Positions 50,027 through 62,181 of a stretch of DNA of 64,000 nucleotides are shown here, piece by piece. The notes beneath the pieces are model-generated. The model was not told the DNA's origin. It searched no databases and saw only the letters and a list, made by a program, of their open reading frames with translations. The first letter of the stretch is position 1; every line of letters begins with the position of its first letter. A program made the position numbers and the translations under genes. This stretch comes from Pyrus communis (Eukaryota; Streptophyta; Magnoliopsida; Rosales; Rosaceae): positions 11,124,817 through 11,188,816 of the forward strand of contig NC_084806.1 in assembly GCF_963583255.1 (NCBI RefSeq), written 5' to 3'.

Positions 50027-51205
50027 TTTCCCCTCCTTCGCTGATTTCAGTTCAGGCTCAGTCGCCGCCAAGTCCTACCGTAAGAAAGTTACAAAACCAA
50101 CCCAACAAACTACCGAATTAGTTATTTTTACTTTTTATTTCGAGTAAAATTCAGATTTAATCCTCACTCCCACATAACATAATTTTAGAATTTGTCCAAT
50201 TCATAGCTCTGTTTTCATTTTTCTATAGTACTACGTTTACTATTTATTTGTATCATATATTTAATTGTAGAATTCATCGATACATACATATGGTTCTATT
50301 TCTATTAGAAAGTACAAATGATAATATAACATATAGTAAAGATAACATTTTACTTTTATTTTTTATTTTTTATTATTTTATTATTTTTTATTTTTTTGGG
50401 TTTGAGAAAATAAATGTTAGTAGTATTGTTGTGGCAGAGTTGAAGGAATTACGTCACCATTTCAGGACTAGGTGTAGCTGTTGGCTGTCGAGCACAATTC
50501 TCATCAAAGAACCATTAGGGGGTTGAAAGTTCCAACAAAGTTTTTAACTGAGATCCACTTCATTGTATCCGCTATATGATCGATCTTTCATATCTATGAA
50601 TATTGTACCTTTCTTATATAAAAAAAAGAAAAAAGAAAAGGGTTTTGAATGAGCAACCCTTAGCTTGTCCACCCTTCCACATCAATTTGCTAAGTCGAGG
50701 GTCCTTGTAAAGAGAGATTTTTTAGTGTGTTCAGAATATGGTCGAAACACCACATGTTATTATACAATTAGAGGAAAATTTATTTTGTTCAATTGTCCTT
50801 CCAATTGGAGTAATGACATGTGGTGTTCCACTTAATGTTCCGAGCACACTGAAAAATTTCTCCTTTATAGCAAAAGTCGGCTCTCTTGAGTTGCACTTGG
50901 AACCAAAAATCGCAAAGAAAAGGCAGACATTTTGGAAACTGTTGAAACAACAATAGGCTACCAAAATTCCTCACCTGCGTGGCATGTGGTCTTCTTGCAT
51001 TAACAGAAATTCAGTTCAAGGACAAATTCTAAACTTGAGTACGAGTTTAAGGACCAATTCTAAATTTTACTCTTTTTATTTCTAAAAGTGCTAAGAAAGA
51101 GGTTAGTGTTTTGTTTATTCAAAATTTATTGTGTTTTCACCATACACCCTAATTTTTTTTCAAGTAAATTCTGGTTTTAATTTTTTTTTTTTTTTCATCA
51201 TAATT
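50027..51205. other. upstream region of the SpoU gene
   Basis: Holds the leader and promoter (minus strand) next to 50026, an AT-rich low-complexity run at 50340-50400, a palindromic MITE at 50712-50863, and spacer up to the TAATT target site of copia 3. Confidence 0.5.
50712..50863. mobile_element. small palindromic MITE
   Basis: About 150 bp that folds almost completely: GAGAGATTTTTTAGTGTGTT at the left pairs with the reverse complement of the right end, GGAGAAATTTTTCAGTGTGC, and AACACCACATGTTATTA (50744-50760) pairs with TAATGACATGTGGTGTT. No clear target duplication. Frames on both strands encode mirrored peptides, as expected from a palindrome. Confidence 0.65.
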
Positions 51206-51485
51206 TGTTGTAGGCATAATTTACTGAACAATTATGAAGGTCATAAAGAAAGAAGGGGTGCAACACATGGAGAGAAGAGAGCGATGTGTAATTGTGAGGT
51301 GTGTTCTATTCCACCCAATTGTGCCTTTATTTATAGTAGTAAGGAAGGTTAATTCCTTATCCTTTTATGATTACAACTTTAATAGGATAATATCTAGTCT
51401 AATGGATATGGTAGAGTCCCATAAGGATATCCTAGATATGTTAGGATTTACACAATCACATTCCTAATCTAATAGGACTGCAACA
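51206..51485 (-). repeat. 3' LTR of copia 3
   Basis: TGTTGTAGGCATAATTTACT to AATAGGACTGCAACA. The polypurine tract and hairpin follow at 51486-51510 on the plus-strand map. Confidence 0.92.
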
Positions 51486-51942
51486 CTCCCCCTTGAGTGT
51501 GTAAATACTTAAACAAATGGCGCATCAGGTCTTCAACGATGAAGCAAGTACATTTTATGAAGTCGTCGGCACAAGGAGTGAATGCGAGATCAACTGAAGA
51601 ATGCATAAAAGGTAAAACTCACAAAACCTTGCTATTGTAAAACCGAAGGTGGGAGAGAAACCCATAGACTAAGAAGAAAGGTGAGAAGTTGTATTAAGTC
51701 AAAACCATACATCTTCTGGATGGAAGTAGAATAGCTCACAAGGGTATGATCATCCCAGGGTGGGTGCCTCGTCGAAACCTAGTTAGGTAGCAAAAACCCA
51801 GTGTGAAAAATGCTCCTAATCGTAGGAAAAAAAAACATTAAGACAAATTCCTCGAACAAGCTTCTGGAAGGTTAACTTCAGTAGTGACGTCGTGTAAAGG
51901 TCGACAAGGTTGTCTGGGATCGGCTTGATGTAGACGCAATAT
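51486..51942 (-). pseudogene. copia 3 3' end: RNase H tail and polypurine tract
   Basis: On the minus strand DNLVDLYTTSLLKLTFQKLV is the end of RNase H (about 51850-51920). The polypurine tract AAGGGGGAG with the hairpin TTAAGTATTTACACACTCAA lies next to the LTR. The host element is interrupted at 51943. Confidence 0.75.
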
Positions 51943-52714
51943 AGTGGAGCAAAAAATAATCAAGAGGCAACACATGGATTTTCAGGTGAAGAAGACAAAA
52001 TTACCCTCGAGACACACCAGGTTTCCTACACGCAAGCAATGGAAAATCATCCATCAACCGAGTCAAGAGTGCCCAAAATAGGTAACAAGTTCAAATTTAT
52101 CTCATCCATCTTTACTTCATATCATCTACAAGGAAATCATTACATAACCTTCAAAACCTTCCTTATAAATTAAATTAATTAGGCTAATTAATGGATTAAT
52201 TCGTAATTAATCACCCAATTAATCACCCATTAATCACCAAATTAATCACCATTACACCACCCAATTAAACATCTAACGGCTGGCCACTCTCTCTTCCAAA
52301 GAGGGTCGGCCATGCTCTATAAATAAGACTCAATTTTTTTTGAAAGACTAGTTCCACACTCTTGAAAAACTTCCAAAAACTCTCAAACACTTTTCTCTCT
52401 AAATTCTAACTTTGGCATTAGAGGTTCTTCGGCCAAAGCCCCCCCCCCATTCATCATGGGCGCATGAGGTTCTTGGCCTTGACCTAAGGTGTTATTTGTT
52501 TTGTAGGTGCAATTCTGTCCAAGATCAAGGAGGAAGAAATTTGCATCCACAAATTGGTGCTTTCATTGAGAGTTGAAATTCACACTCGTAGAAGACTCTC
52601 GCGTAAAAAAGGTTTTTTTCTCTATTTTCTAGTCCACTTATATTTTTCGTACGTTCTTATTATTAGAATTTTTTATTTGCAAAGATTCTTTGATAAAACA
52701 AAAAAGAGAAATAC

Positions 52715-53560
52715 AATGGCTAGAAATTTAGAAAACTCCATGAGTGAAAATTCCAATATTCAAGAAATGGGACTGCGACGATCAACGAGACTAAATGTGA
52801 TCCTAGGGGGAGCGGCACCACCACCACAAGGTTCCACCATGGGAACCACCACGGTGGCCACCCGCGTCGAGGTCCATGGCACCATTACCATGGCACGAGC
52901 CATGCCACCAAAGCAAGCCAAAGCCGTGTCATCCAAGGCTCATGGCACCATGGCCATGGCCGAAGCCATGTCACTCCAAGCCTACTGTGAGCCCAACGCG
53001 TTACCAAGACGAGCCCTAGCTTCGCTCCCACGTGTGCCATATGCCGAGCAGCCCATTCTCGTGGCCCAGCCTGCTCTCGCTGAACAATCTGCTCTCATGG
53101 CCCAGCCTGCTTCCATGGTCCAACCTACTCCCACCGAGCAACCTACTCCCATGGCTTAGCCTGTTCTCACAGCCCAGTCTGTTCTCGTGGCCTTCCAAGT
53201 AGCCTAAATTGGTCCAAGACTAGTTCAACCGTCCTGTCTCCAAATTTCCGGACCGATGATCAAACTGAGAGCATTTTCACCATATTTTTCTGCAGATTTG
53301 ACATTTCCCAGCTCAAATCTCGTTCCCGGAGTCTACCACACTTTCACTGCTCAAGAAGAAACATTCATTCCAAGCTCTTCCAACCTAAATGGCGAACAAC
53401 ACTTGTCTCGACAAGTTATAAAGTTGACGAGTGCCCTAGCACAGCAAACGACCTTGGTGAACCAGCTCTTGCAGCGCACCAAGATGCAATGTGTTCCAAA
53501 CGAGGTGTTCCGAAGAAGGACAAGGGCAGACGAAGAACCTCTCTAGCAGCGTCCCGACAA
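52715..53560 (+). pseudogene. LARD gag-like relic
   Basis: One frame from the ATG at 52715 reads MARNLENSMSENSNIQEMGL, then a degenerate repeat of AQPA/EQPTP type up to a stop at 53157-53159. A second frame (53256-53546) ends HLSRQVIKLTSALAQQTTLV followed by NQLLQRT, a phrase I know from the gag of plant gypsy-related LARDs. It is not a working protein gene. Confidence 0.6.
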
Positions 53561-54340
53561 GCAGCCACTTGACCAACCATGAACCGAGCGTTTGGGCAAT
53601 GTACACTTCCGATTAGGCCCCCAAGATAGTGTATACTCCCGTCTTAGCTTGCAGAGGAGCGTGCACTTCTCGGCTAGGCCCACAGATGATCATACATTCA
53701 CGGTTGGGATCACACTCCGATAGTCAACATGAGCAACCTTCCAAGTGAAGTGTTCATTCGCGGCTACAAAGAACATCATCCACCTTACATCGGAGTAGGC
53801 AGTACGACGGATGGAGAGAATCAGTCACTCAATTCGGCTCAAGTTCAATCGGCAGTCTGTGAAGAACTCGCTCGCCTGCTAAGAACGCACCACAAACATT
53901 GCATCCGCGGCATAGACGAGCTAAACACATGGAAGAGCAACCTAGAACAGTAAGTCATGACTGGGGGCAGCCGATGGCTCTGCCACCCCAACAATGGCAA
54001 ATTCAGGAAGAAGTAGAAATACTCTTGAACGAGTGATTGCCTGATTTCCTGCGCAACGAAGCTATTGATAAGGCGCTTCTATAAGACATGACCAACATAA
54101 GTAGGTCATCTTTCAATGACAAGATTGAACAGACGGGACTACCCTATATAGATTGCTGGATATAAAGACTACTTCTATTCCGACAAATGTAGCGGCTCAA
54201 CCTAATGGCACGTCGGGGGTGGACGAGTACCAAAAGGACACACCAAGCCTAACTACTAAGAACTGGGGGCAGGTTAAAGATTATTTCGGTTGTCCCAGCA
54301 GTCTAGTTTTCCTCAGTTACACTCACGACAATGATTTTCA

Positions 54341-55170
54341 TGCTCTCCAGTGTGAGAGGGTAAACTAATTCCCCGACACCCATATGGGTTTGCTTTACAG
54401 TACGAGAGGGTAAACCAATTCCCCAACACCTGTATGGGTCTGTTCTCTAGTGCGAGATGATAAACTAATTGCTCTCTAGTGCGAGAGGGTAAACCAATTC
54501 ATCGACACCCATATGGGTTTACTCTTCAGTGTGAGAGGATACACTAATTGCTCTCCAGTGCAAGATGGTAAACTAATTGCTCTCCAGTGCGAGAGGGTAA
54601 ACTAATTCCCCGACACCCATATGGGTTTACTCTCCAGTGTGAGAGGATAAACTAATTGCTCTCTAGTACGAGAGGGTAAATTAATTTCCCGACACCCATA
54701 TGGGTATGCTCTCCAGTGCGAGAGAATAAACTAATTCATCTTCAGTGCGAGAGGGTAAACCAATTCCTCAACATCCGTATGGGTCTGCTCTCCAGGGTAA
54801 ACCAATTCTTCGACATCTGTATAGGTCTGCTCTTCAGTGCAAGAGGATAAACTAATTGCTCTCCAGTGCAAAAGGGTAAACCAATTCCCCGACAGACGTA
54901 TAGGTTTGCTCTCCAGTGCGAGAGGATAAACTAATTGCTCTCTGGTGCGAGAGGGTAAACCAATTCCCCAACACCCATATAGGTTTACTCCAGTACGAGA
55001 GGGTAAACTAATTGCTCTCCAGTGCCAGAGGGTAAACTAATTGCTCTCTAACGCGAGAGGGTAAACTAATTGCTCTCCAGTGTGAGAGGGTAAACTAATT
55101 GCTCTTCAGTGCCAGAGGGTAAACTAATTCCCTAACACCTATTTAGGTATGCTCTCCAGTGCGAGAAGGC
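54341..55170 (+). repeat. two-module tandem repeat inside the LARD
   Basis: About 22 copies of a 28-29-base module A (GCTCTCCAGTGCGAGAGGGT plus AAACTAATT) are interspersed with about 10 copies of a 21-22-base module B (CCCCGACACCCATATGGGTT). B carries the 12-base palindrome ACCCATATGGGT in its best copies. A can follow A or B; B always follows A. The copies have diverged by scattered substitutions. No protein coding sense is apparent. Confidence 0.92.
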
Positions 55171-55940
55171 CACATAGCTTAAAAGATCGAATGCTTGAAG
55201 ATCAACTAGGCAGCAAATGGTCAAGGGGCAGTAGCCACTTTTGCACTTAACAGTTCACTCATCCGACATTTCATCTTCAGCAGCTCCGATCTTGGCAACT
55301 TTATCCTTGACTGCTCTATCTACGTCAGTTGAGAAATCAAACTCAAGCAGTTTCCTCATTTTTGGCAAAACAACTTAGACATGGCAGCCTAAACCATTGC
55401 CCATGCCACGTCAATTCCTCGACTCATGCCGAGCCAATCCTTGGCTTCAATCAAGCCGGGTAACACAAGCAATGACCCCTGCTACACCACATCCTAGGCC
55501 CATGACAAGCCGACTCCTAGCCTTTGCCAACCGACGTACCGCACCACCTTAACGGCTGCCCCGTGGAAGCACCACCCAAGAAGAAGACAAGGAGAATTAA
55601 GTTTTTCTTACATCGGTGCGACGCGAAGAAGACGAAGAAAGCAACGAAAGCCGATCATTTGCACGGGCAAGTGTAGAAAATTGCTAAGGGATGAGGAACA
55701 AATATCCTCTAGCTTTTTCTTTCTTGTAGGGTAGAATAAATTGCTCTCCAAAGTTGATTTAACAAACCACTTAAGGTGGACTTAAATAAGCTTTGAGAGA
55801 AATTTATTTCCCTTTCCTAGAATGATCTAATTTCATATTAAAGAGGGAATCTACATCAAAATAGGAAGTAGTACTAGAGCAAGAAGATCTTTACACCTGT
55901 TTCCCTTTCCTACGAGCAGCCCAGCAGGTGTGGGGGTATT
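55171..55940 (+). other. LARD 3' internal region
   Basis: Non-coding interior between the tandem repeat and the 3' LTR, with short CATGCC/AAGCC-rich stretches. No domain recognised. Confidence 0.5.
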
Positions 55941-56547
55941 TGTGGAGCAAAAAATAATCAAGAGGCGACATGTGGATTTTCAGGTAAAGAGGACAAAATT
56001 ACCCTCGAGACACACCGGGTTTCCTACACGCAAGCAGTGGAGAATCATCCATCGATCGAGTCAAGAGTGCCCAAAATAGGTAACAAGTTCAAATTTATCT
56101 CATCCATCTTTACTCCATATCATCTACAAGGAAATCATTCCATAACCTTCAAAACCTTCCTTATAAATTAAATTAATTAAGCTAATTAATGGATTAATTC
56201 CTAATTAATCCATTAATCACCCAATTAATCACCCATTAATCACCATTACATCACCCAAAAAACATCTAAGGGCCGGCCATTCTCTCTTCCAAAGAGGGCG
56301 GGCCATGCTCTATAAATAAGACTCCATTTTCTTTGAAAGACTAGTCCCACACTCTTGCAAAACTCCCAAAAACTCTCAAACACTTTTTTCTCTAAATTTT
56401 AACTTTGGCATCGGAGGTTCTTCGGCCAAAGCCCTCCCCATTCATCGTGGGTGCGTAAGGCTCTTGGCTTTGACCTAAGGTGTTATTTGTTTTGTAGGTG
56501 CAATTTTGTCCAAGATCAAGGAGGAAGAAATTTGCATCCATAAATAT

Positions 56548-58680
56548 GTCTTGGTGTTGAATTCGTTGATGTATCATGTCTTGGTCGGGTTGATACATAC
56601 GGCATAATCTTCATGGATCATTGTTGGGACTCAACGATGAATGAAAACAACAATTATTTCGAATATGCTCAATAAGAACTCCTAACCATGTCTCACGTGT
56701 GCTGTAGTGAAGTGAGGTGAGTCTTGGAACGTTTTGAAGATTTCGCAATTAAGGTCATATAGTGGACCTTCAAGATATTGTATATCCCTTAATGGTAAAG
56801 ACATAACCACTCGGGGATTTTACCTTGTTCGGGTTTGATAAGTAACCAACGTCAATATAACAACAAGGCAAACATCATTTCGAAGATCAGGGGGGTCAGA
56901 TCTGCTCGAGATATGTTAGGATTTGCCCAAATCCGTAGTACTTTTAGGGTACGTCTTTAATACTAATTCAATGGTTGCGTGTAGGCGCAGTGCTGCATCT
57001 TTACCAATAGATCAACAACAAATGAGATGTCATGTATATAACGTCTTCAATGAGCTAAGTACAACAAAACGCAAAGTTGAACTCATATATGGAATTTCAG
57101 ACTCCAAAACCTCTTCAAAGGTCTCATTTGTATATAACGTATGAAAGATCACAGGTATACTCAAAGGTAACACATTCAGGGTGTAGTTCGATTGGTAGAC
57201 CAAAGTACCGTTAGAACAATACTTCAACTTCAGCTCAAGGCATAAACGAGTTTTCTCAAGATCCTTCATCTTAAATTTCATCTTCAGGTGTGAGGCAGTT
57301 TTCTCAAGCTATTCTAAAGTTTTAGTGAGATCCATGTCAACGACATAAACTGTAACTCTAGCAATTCAGAATAAGACTTCATAGTTTAACACGCAAGGGC
57401 ATTCATTCATATCCCTGACTGATCAAATAATCACTTAGACGAGTATACAACATCCATCGGATTGTTTCAATTTGTAAGTGAATGCCTCAAACAAGTTAAT
57501 AGGGTGTTCCGTGGTTTGAAATTAATTGAACCAACCCATGTAATTCTTCAAAAACTTACATGTAAATCTCCGTATCTATATCCCCATGGAGAAACACTAA
57601 CCATATTTCATAATGCTATTATCAATCACAAAACATTTGAGAGAAATCTTGTGCCGTAAGGCGTGCATTATATCGCATTATTTCATTCATCTCATTACAC
57701 TTCCTTTCCCACTTGTAATACAACATATTTACCTTGGGCAGTGTAGGAACGATATGTCCAAAACACACTTTGGTAAGGAATTTGACCTAGATTGTAATTT
57801 CGATTGTTCAATCAGTTCTACGTTGTCACTTAATCAACGGAACACAGTTCGATATCGTCACTTTTCATTTATGTCGGTAGCTACCATATAAGTGAAAACA
57901 CCATTGATGGTAATCTTATTTCAATTCCATTAACTTATCCAAACTAGTATACTGGACCAAGAACTTCAAGTCTCGAGAGTAATCCGGATTAATCTTATGA
58001 GATGGGAATGATTTGAGACAACGATTAGTATAGATTCATTTTGTGCCGTGTCTTCCTCTTCTAGGGAAGTGAATCCTATAAACCGAGTGATCTGTCGTGC
58101 TCTAGGCCAAGACAGATTGATTAACTATCCGTCGGTGTACCAAGTCATCCAAAAGAGGATGCTAAACTGTCCAACAAGGGTGGCACACCTTTTGGGGATG
58201 TTGACTCGACATCCGTTAAATACATCTATCTCTACAGGCATGTTTGCAGTTGGTATATGATCTTATCACTTCACCTAGATCAGAGGAATGAGTCTGGAGC
58301 AACATTCTGAAAGCTAGAATTCATCGCACTTACTTATCACACTTGTGCGGTATGAGGATCGGGATGACACATAGTGGGCAATGTCTACACAAATTCGTGC
58401 CGTTCTCCAGGAATGTTGACGTTCTTTTCTCTCCCTAACGGCGGGATGACTGTCTCATTGAAGTGATAATTCACAAATGAGCGGTAAAGAGATCGCATGC
58501 AAAGGCTCTATGAGAGCTAGTGTGAAAGAGAATTATGATTGACAAAGATTCACATCCTTCTTTTGAGGACCCATATTAGTTCGTTGTGGCGGCACAACTT
58601 GGCACATGGAATGCACACCCAAATACGTAAGTATGAAACGTCAGGTTCATACCCAGTAACCAACTGTAACGTCAAATTAG
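56548..58680 (-). pseudogene. copia 3 reverse transcriptase and integrase end, heavily broken
   Basis: On the minus strand MKFKMKDLEKTRLCLELKLK (57030-57281) is the reverse transcriptase region. The catalytic motif is at 57336-57347 and reads YVVD instead of YVDD. Further up, fragments of the connection and integrase C-terminal regions continue to 58680 in changing frames, for example around 58400-58470, where the counterpart of DETVFPSLGG is still visible. Confidence 0.78.
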
Positions 58681-58685
58681 TTAGG

Positions 58686-60905
58686 TGATACACCCCGATC
58701 CCAATGTCCGGAGAACAGCAGGATGGCCACGTGTTGGCCTACACCTGAGGGTGACGCAAGCCATTTAATGAATGCATATGCTGAGAGCATGTGAAACATG
58801 CATATAAATTTCTTTGTCCTGAGGGGGTGCAAAACAAAACATGAGTGAACCAAGTTTATTTATGAGTAGTACTAAAACAGTTATTCATCAATGTACTAAT
58901 CTCTAGCTTAGAAAACTCATATAGCTAATAAGTAATAAGTTTCTCCGAAAACCCTAGCATGCCATAAAACTTCATAAAACAAAAATCATATATAGTGTGC
59001 TTAATAGTGGTATCACAATCGCATGTAGGCATTACATCTCCCGGCCGAAGCCAATATAAGTATCTTCCACTCGTAGGCACTACATCTCCCGGCTGAAGCC
59101 AATATAATTATCTTCCGCCAATATGCACTGCATCTCCCGGCCGAAGCCAATATATAAGTATCATTCACCCGTAGGCACATAGTATAAGTAACCACTAAAT
59201 AAGCACAGAAAAATATGAACATAATATTTCCAAAATATAGCTCATCGAAGCTCAATAGTTCAAACATCATATCATGAATCATATTCGTAAATATCTAAGT
59301 AAAGTATGATATTTCATAAAACGTAAATCCAATTTACTCATAAACGTTTCATAAAATGTAGCCATAAAATCATGCTTTTCATATATGCATTTCTAATAGT
59401 AAAAATCATGCATTTTGGAAGGGGGTCCACTCACAGATACTCCGTCGTCGAAAAGTCATACGAACTAGGGAGAACGGAAATGCCACTAACCAACACACCT
59501 AAGTACATAAAGGGACCAATTAATAAAACCCTACTGAAACAGTTGAATTTCAGAAAGCAAATGTCATAAATAGATTCAGAATGTCGAAAAACATAAGGAG
59601 GGACCTCGGGTACCCCCATGCACCGCCACGGGGCAACGACCCAGATGGCCATGAGCCAAGTTCGGTCACCAAAAAGTTGGTTGAACAAGTTATCAACGCT
59701 GCCGTGGACGACGGCGGAGCACAATACCTATAGTGGAGGCGTGTGTGTTACAAGCGTCGACCAAGACAAACGCCCCACGCGTGCCCATGTGTAGGCCCAT
59801 GCGTAAACCCACACACTGACTGGGATCTGGGATCCGATCAGGTTGGGTCAGATCTGGGTTTTGGGTTGGGCTTGGTTATGGGTTTGGGCCTAAGATTCTG
59901 GGCTGGGTTAGTGGGTCACAAATATGGATTTGGGCTGGATAGTTGTGCTGGGTAGTAACTTGGGTTTGAAATCAGGTTTAAGGTTATCGGGTTAGGTCGA
60001 CCTAGTTTCAGGCCGTGGGTCGGCCAGTTTCTGGGCAAACTTTCAAACGCTTATAACTTTTTCCATAGTCAACCAAATCAAGTGATTCAAAAACAAAAAT
60101 CATAGTTCTCAATGAGACGAAGAGAATGGTATGTTGCACGATGGCTAACTTGTCGTGGTTTGGCTGGAAAATGGCCTGGAAGTCACGGGTTCTCGCTGGA
60201 ATCTGGGGAAAGCTCACTCTGAGCTAAAACTGCTTTTAACAAGGGTGTACAACGTAAAACAAGCATTGATCTAACCTTAAAACATGTCCTATGGGTGTGA
60301 AGAAGCTTACCTACGTCGAAAAAGTCTCGAAAGCCACCGGAGCTCATCGGGGAAGGTGTGCATCATGGCTATCACAATGGGGTTCCCTATTTTGGTCTGA
60401 TGTTCTTGAAGCCTTTCAATCTAGGTGATGAGCTTAGGGTTGATGTTGCTGAGCTCAGAGATGAGAGTGAGAGTTTGAAGAGAGGTGAGAGCTCAGTGAT
60501 TTTTAAGGGAGAAAAAGAGAAAGTGAGGGGGAAAAAGAGATAAAGAAAGTGTTATAAAAGGAAATAAGAAAATCTGAAAAGGGGGGAGGGTATCTGGATA
60601 GGGTAAGGTTAAGGGGACAAGAATCCAAAGTGGGTCCCTTTGGTTCGCAATTTAAGAATGTATAAAACAAAACATAAATATCCGAAAACGTTTAACGGTT
60701 CGAACGTAGAACCTTCGTTATACGTCCTATTTTGAATTCATTTGCACCTACGTGTTTGTGTCGATAAGTATGATACGAATAAATTAATTAACTTAAGATT
60801 ACGAGTTTTGACGATTTGGTCAACGAAAGTCAACTCAAGGGTAATTTGGTAATTTCATAAGTCCAACAATATGAAAATACAAGAAGTTAAGGACAGGGTT
60901 TCACA
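58686..60905 (-). mobile_element. 2.2-kb solo LTR inserted in copia 3 integrase
   Basis: Plus-strand ends TGATACACCCCGATCCC and AAGGACAGGGTTTCACA. The flanks TTAGG (58681-58685) and TTGGG (60906-60910) read as a 5-bp duplication with one change. The copia sequence continues on both sides: GTAACGTCAAATTAG before and GGCAATAGGCCTCGAGGTGG after, as in copia 2 near 37060. On the minus strand it starts TGTGAAACCC, the usual orientation of such LTRs. No second LTR or coding domain is inside. Confidence 0.82.
59027..59175. repeat. three-copy minisatellite in the solo LTR
   Basis: Three head-to-tail units of 48-50 bases, each with CATCTCCCGGCCGAAGCCAA (the middle one with GGCTGAAG). Translation of the minus strand gives three LASAGRC repeats; this follows from the DNA repeat and is not evidence of a gene. 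Confidence 0.9.
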
Positions 60906-60910
60906 TTGGG

Positions 60911-61771
60911 TGGCAATAGGCCTCGAGGTGGACTAACATAGCTGTGTACAAGATTGCATAGCCCTAGGCAGAAACCAAAAACTCGGTACATTCACCAAGG
61001 TCCGGGGGATCATTTAAATTTCGCTTTATGATCACTATGCGAGGCTATTTGGGGTTAACATGGGAATTCATTGTTCGATTATAAACCCAAAAAACATGTA
61101 ATACTTTATCGAAAACCGTCGATATAAACTCTCTTGCATTATCCAGTTTCCCAGACTTTAAGGGATAAGTAGGGTGGTGAACCCTTAAAATTGGCTAGGA
61201 GGTTTAGCATCAATGTGTGTGGACAAACATATGACCAGATTCATCAACCAAAACCATAATTATTTATATGGTCCGTATTTTGGTTGGATTAGTCCATATA
61301 CATTCCATTGAATCCACTGTGAAAAAAGAGTCGTTCCGTATCTTTGCAAGGAATGATATAAAAATCAAATTTCTCAAACGAGCAGGTTTGGGCTAGGGGC
61401 GCAAGGACAGGGCCTAGCATGTGGCTACAGGTCATGCTGGAGATGGGTTGGGCTATAAGCTTAACTGAAAACTTGCCCAAGCTAGAAGCCTGGTCAGTCT
61501 TGCACGCAACAAGCCAAAAAGGCTGCTGCCTTGGTTCGGATGTCAAACGACGTCGTCTTGGTGGTTGCTCAACACGGCTGGGCTTCAGGACAGCCAACGT
61601 GTTTTGGCTTGGCTTAAGGTCGTGACTCATGTCACAAAAAAAAAAAAAAAAAAATCTCAATTTTTAACTTTTTTTTTTCGACACTAAGGTTTGAAAAACC
61701 CTAATTGCTTCTAATTTATTTTGATGCTATGGCTCACAAATTCCACATAGCAAAAAATGCGTAATGCATGA

Positions 61772-61810
<39 letters not shown>

Positions 61811-62181
61811 TGACAAATATATGAAACATATACAATATATATATATCGGAAGGTTTTGTAAATGTAAGGGGTTCATGCATCATAGGGAATGTTTTCATAC
61901 TTCATGGTCATTTCAAATATCCTCTTTTATTTTAAGCCGACCTGATTGACAAAAAACAATAAAAGCCTTTGAATTTGTAGAAGATCATTCTCAGAAAGCC
62001 GTAATTGCATCTCCAATGCATTATATCACGTTCAACACAGAAAAATTAAATTGAATCAATAGCATGTAGATCAATTCAATAAAATAATAAATTAATCATA
62101 AAAAGAATGATTAAAACGTAATACTTCCCTGATTGAAGAATAAACTTTCTTTAGCGCAGCTTCAAGAGTGTGCTGATAACG
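60911..62181 (-). pseudogene. copia 3 integrase core relic and leader
   Basis: From 60911 to about 61320 the minus strand holds decayed integrase pieces. Beyond that lies the leader shared with copia 2 (38561-39242), including a poly-A run at 61636-61653 and a long AT tract at 61774-61806. The primer-site position CGTTATCAGCACAC lies at 62168-62181. Confidence 0.72.
61774..61806. repeat. (AT)n microsatellite in copia 3 leader
   Basis: About 16 AT units. In the aligned copia 2 leader this site is short and a neighbouring AT site is long. Confidence 0.9.

Larger units (their letters stand above)
51943..56542 (+). mobile_element. LARD-type LTR retrotransposon, 4.6 kb, complete
   Basis: LTRs at 51943-52551 and 55941-56542 (about 605 bp each), with a perfect 5-bp duplication AATAT at 51938-51942 and 56543-56547. 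The left LTR has lost its first TG (AGTGGAGC against TGTGGAGC). AATTGGTGCTTTCATTGAGA follows the 5' LTR as the primer-site region, and a G-rich GTGTGGGGGTATT precedes the 3' LTR. The interior has a gag-like relic and a long tandem repeat but no protease, integrase or reverse transcriptase, so it depends on another element. The LTRs contain CTCTATAAATAAGACTC and the R-U5 phrase TTTGGCATTAGAGG. Confidence 0.92.

Noticed and set aside
50027..50071. Extended N-terminus of the SpoU protein (AATEPELKSAKEGK)
   Set aside because: The frame is open but has no ATG; the first usable start is at 50026 and the homologous region begins there.
52554..53159. A 201-codon LARD frame as a host gene
   Set aside because: It opens at a non-ATG codon at the LTR edge, has degenerate repeats and lies wholly inside the retrotransposon.
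54341..55170. CRISPR-like array
   Set aside because: Modules repeat without unique spacers, lie inside a plant retrotransposon, and there are no cas genes; CRISPR does not occur in nuclear plant DNA.
59013..59282. Protein with three LASAGRC repeats on the minus strand
   Set aside because: Direct result of the 48-50-base minisatellite in the solo LTR; no other support.
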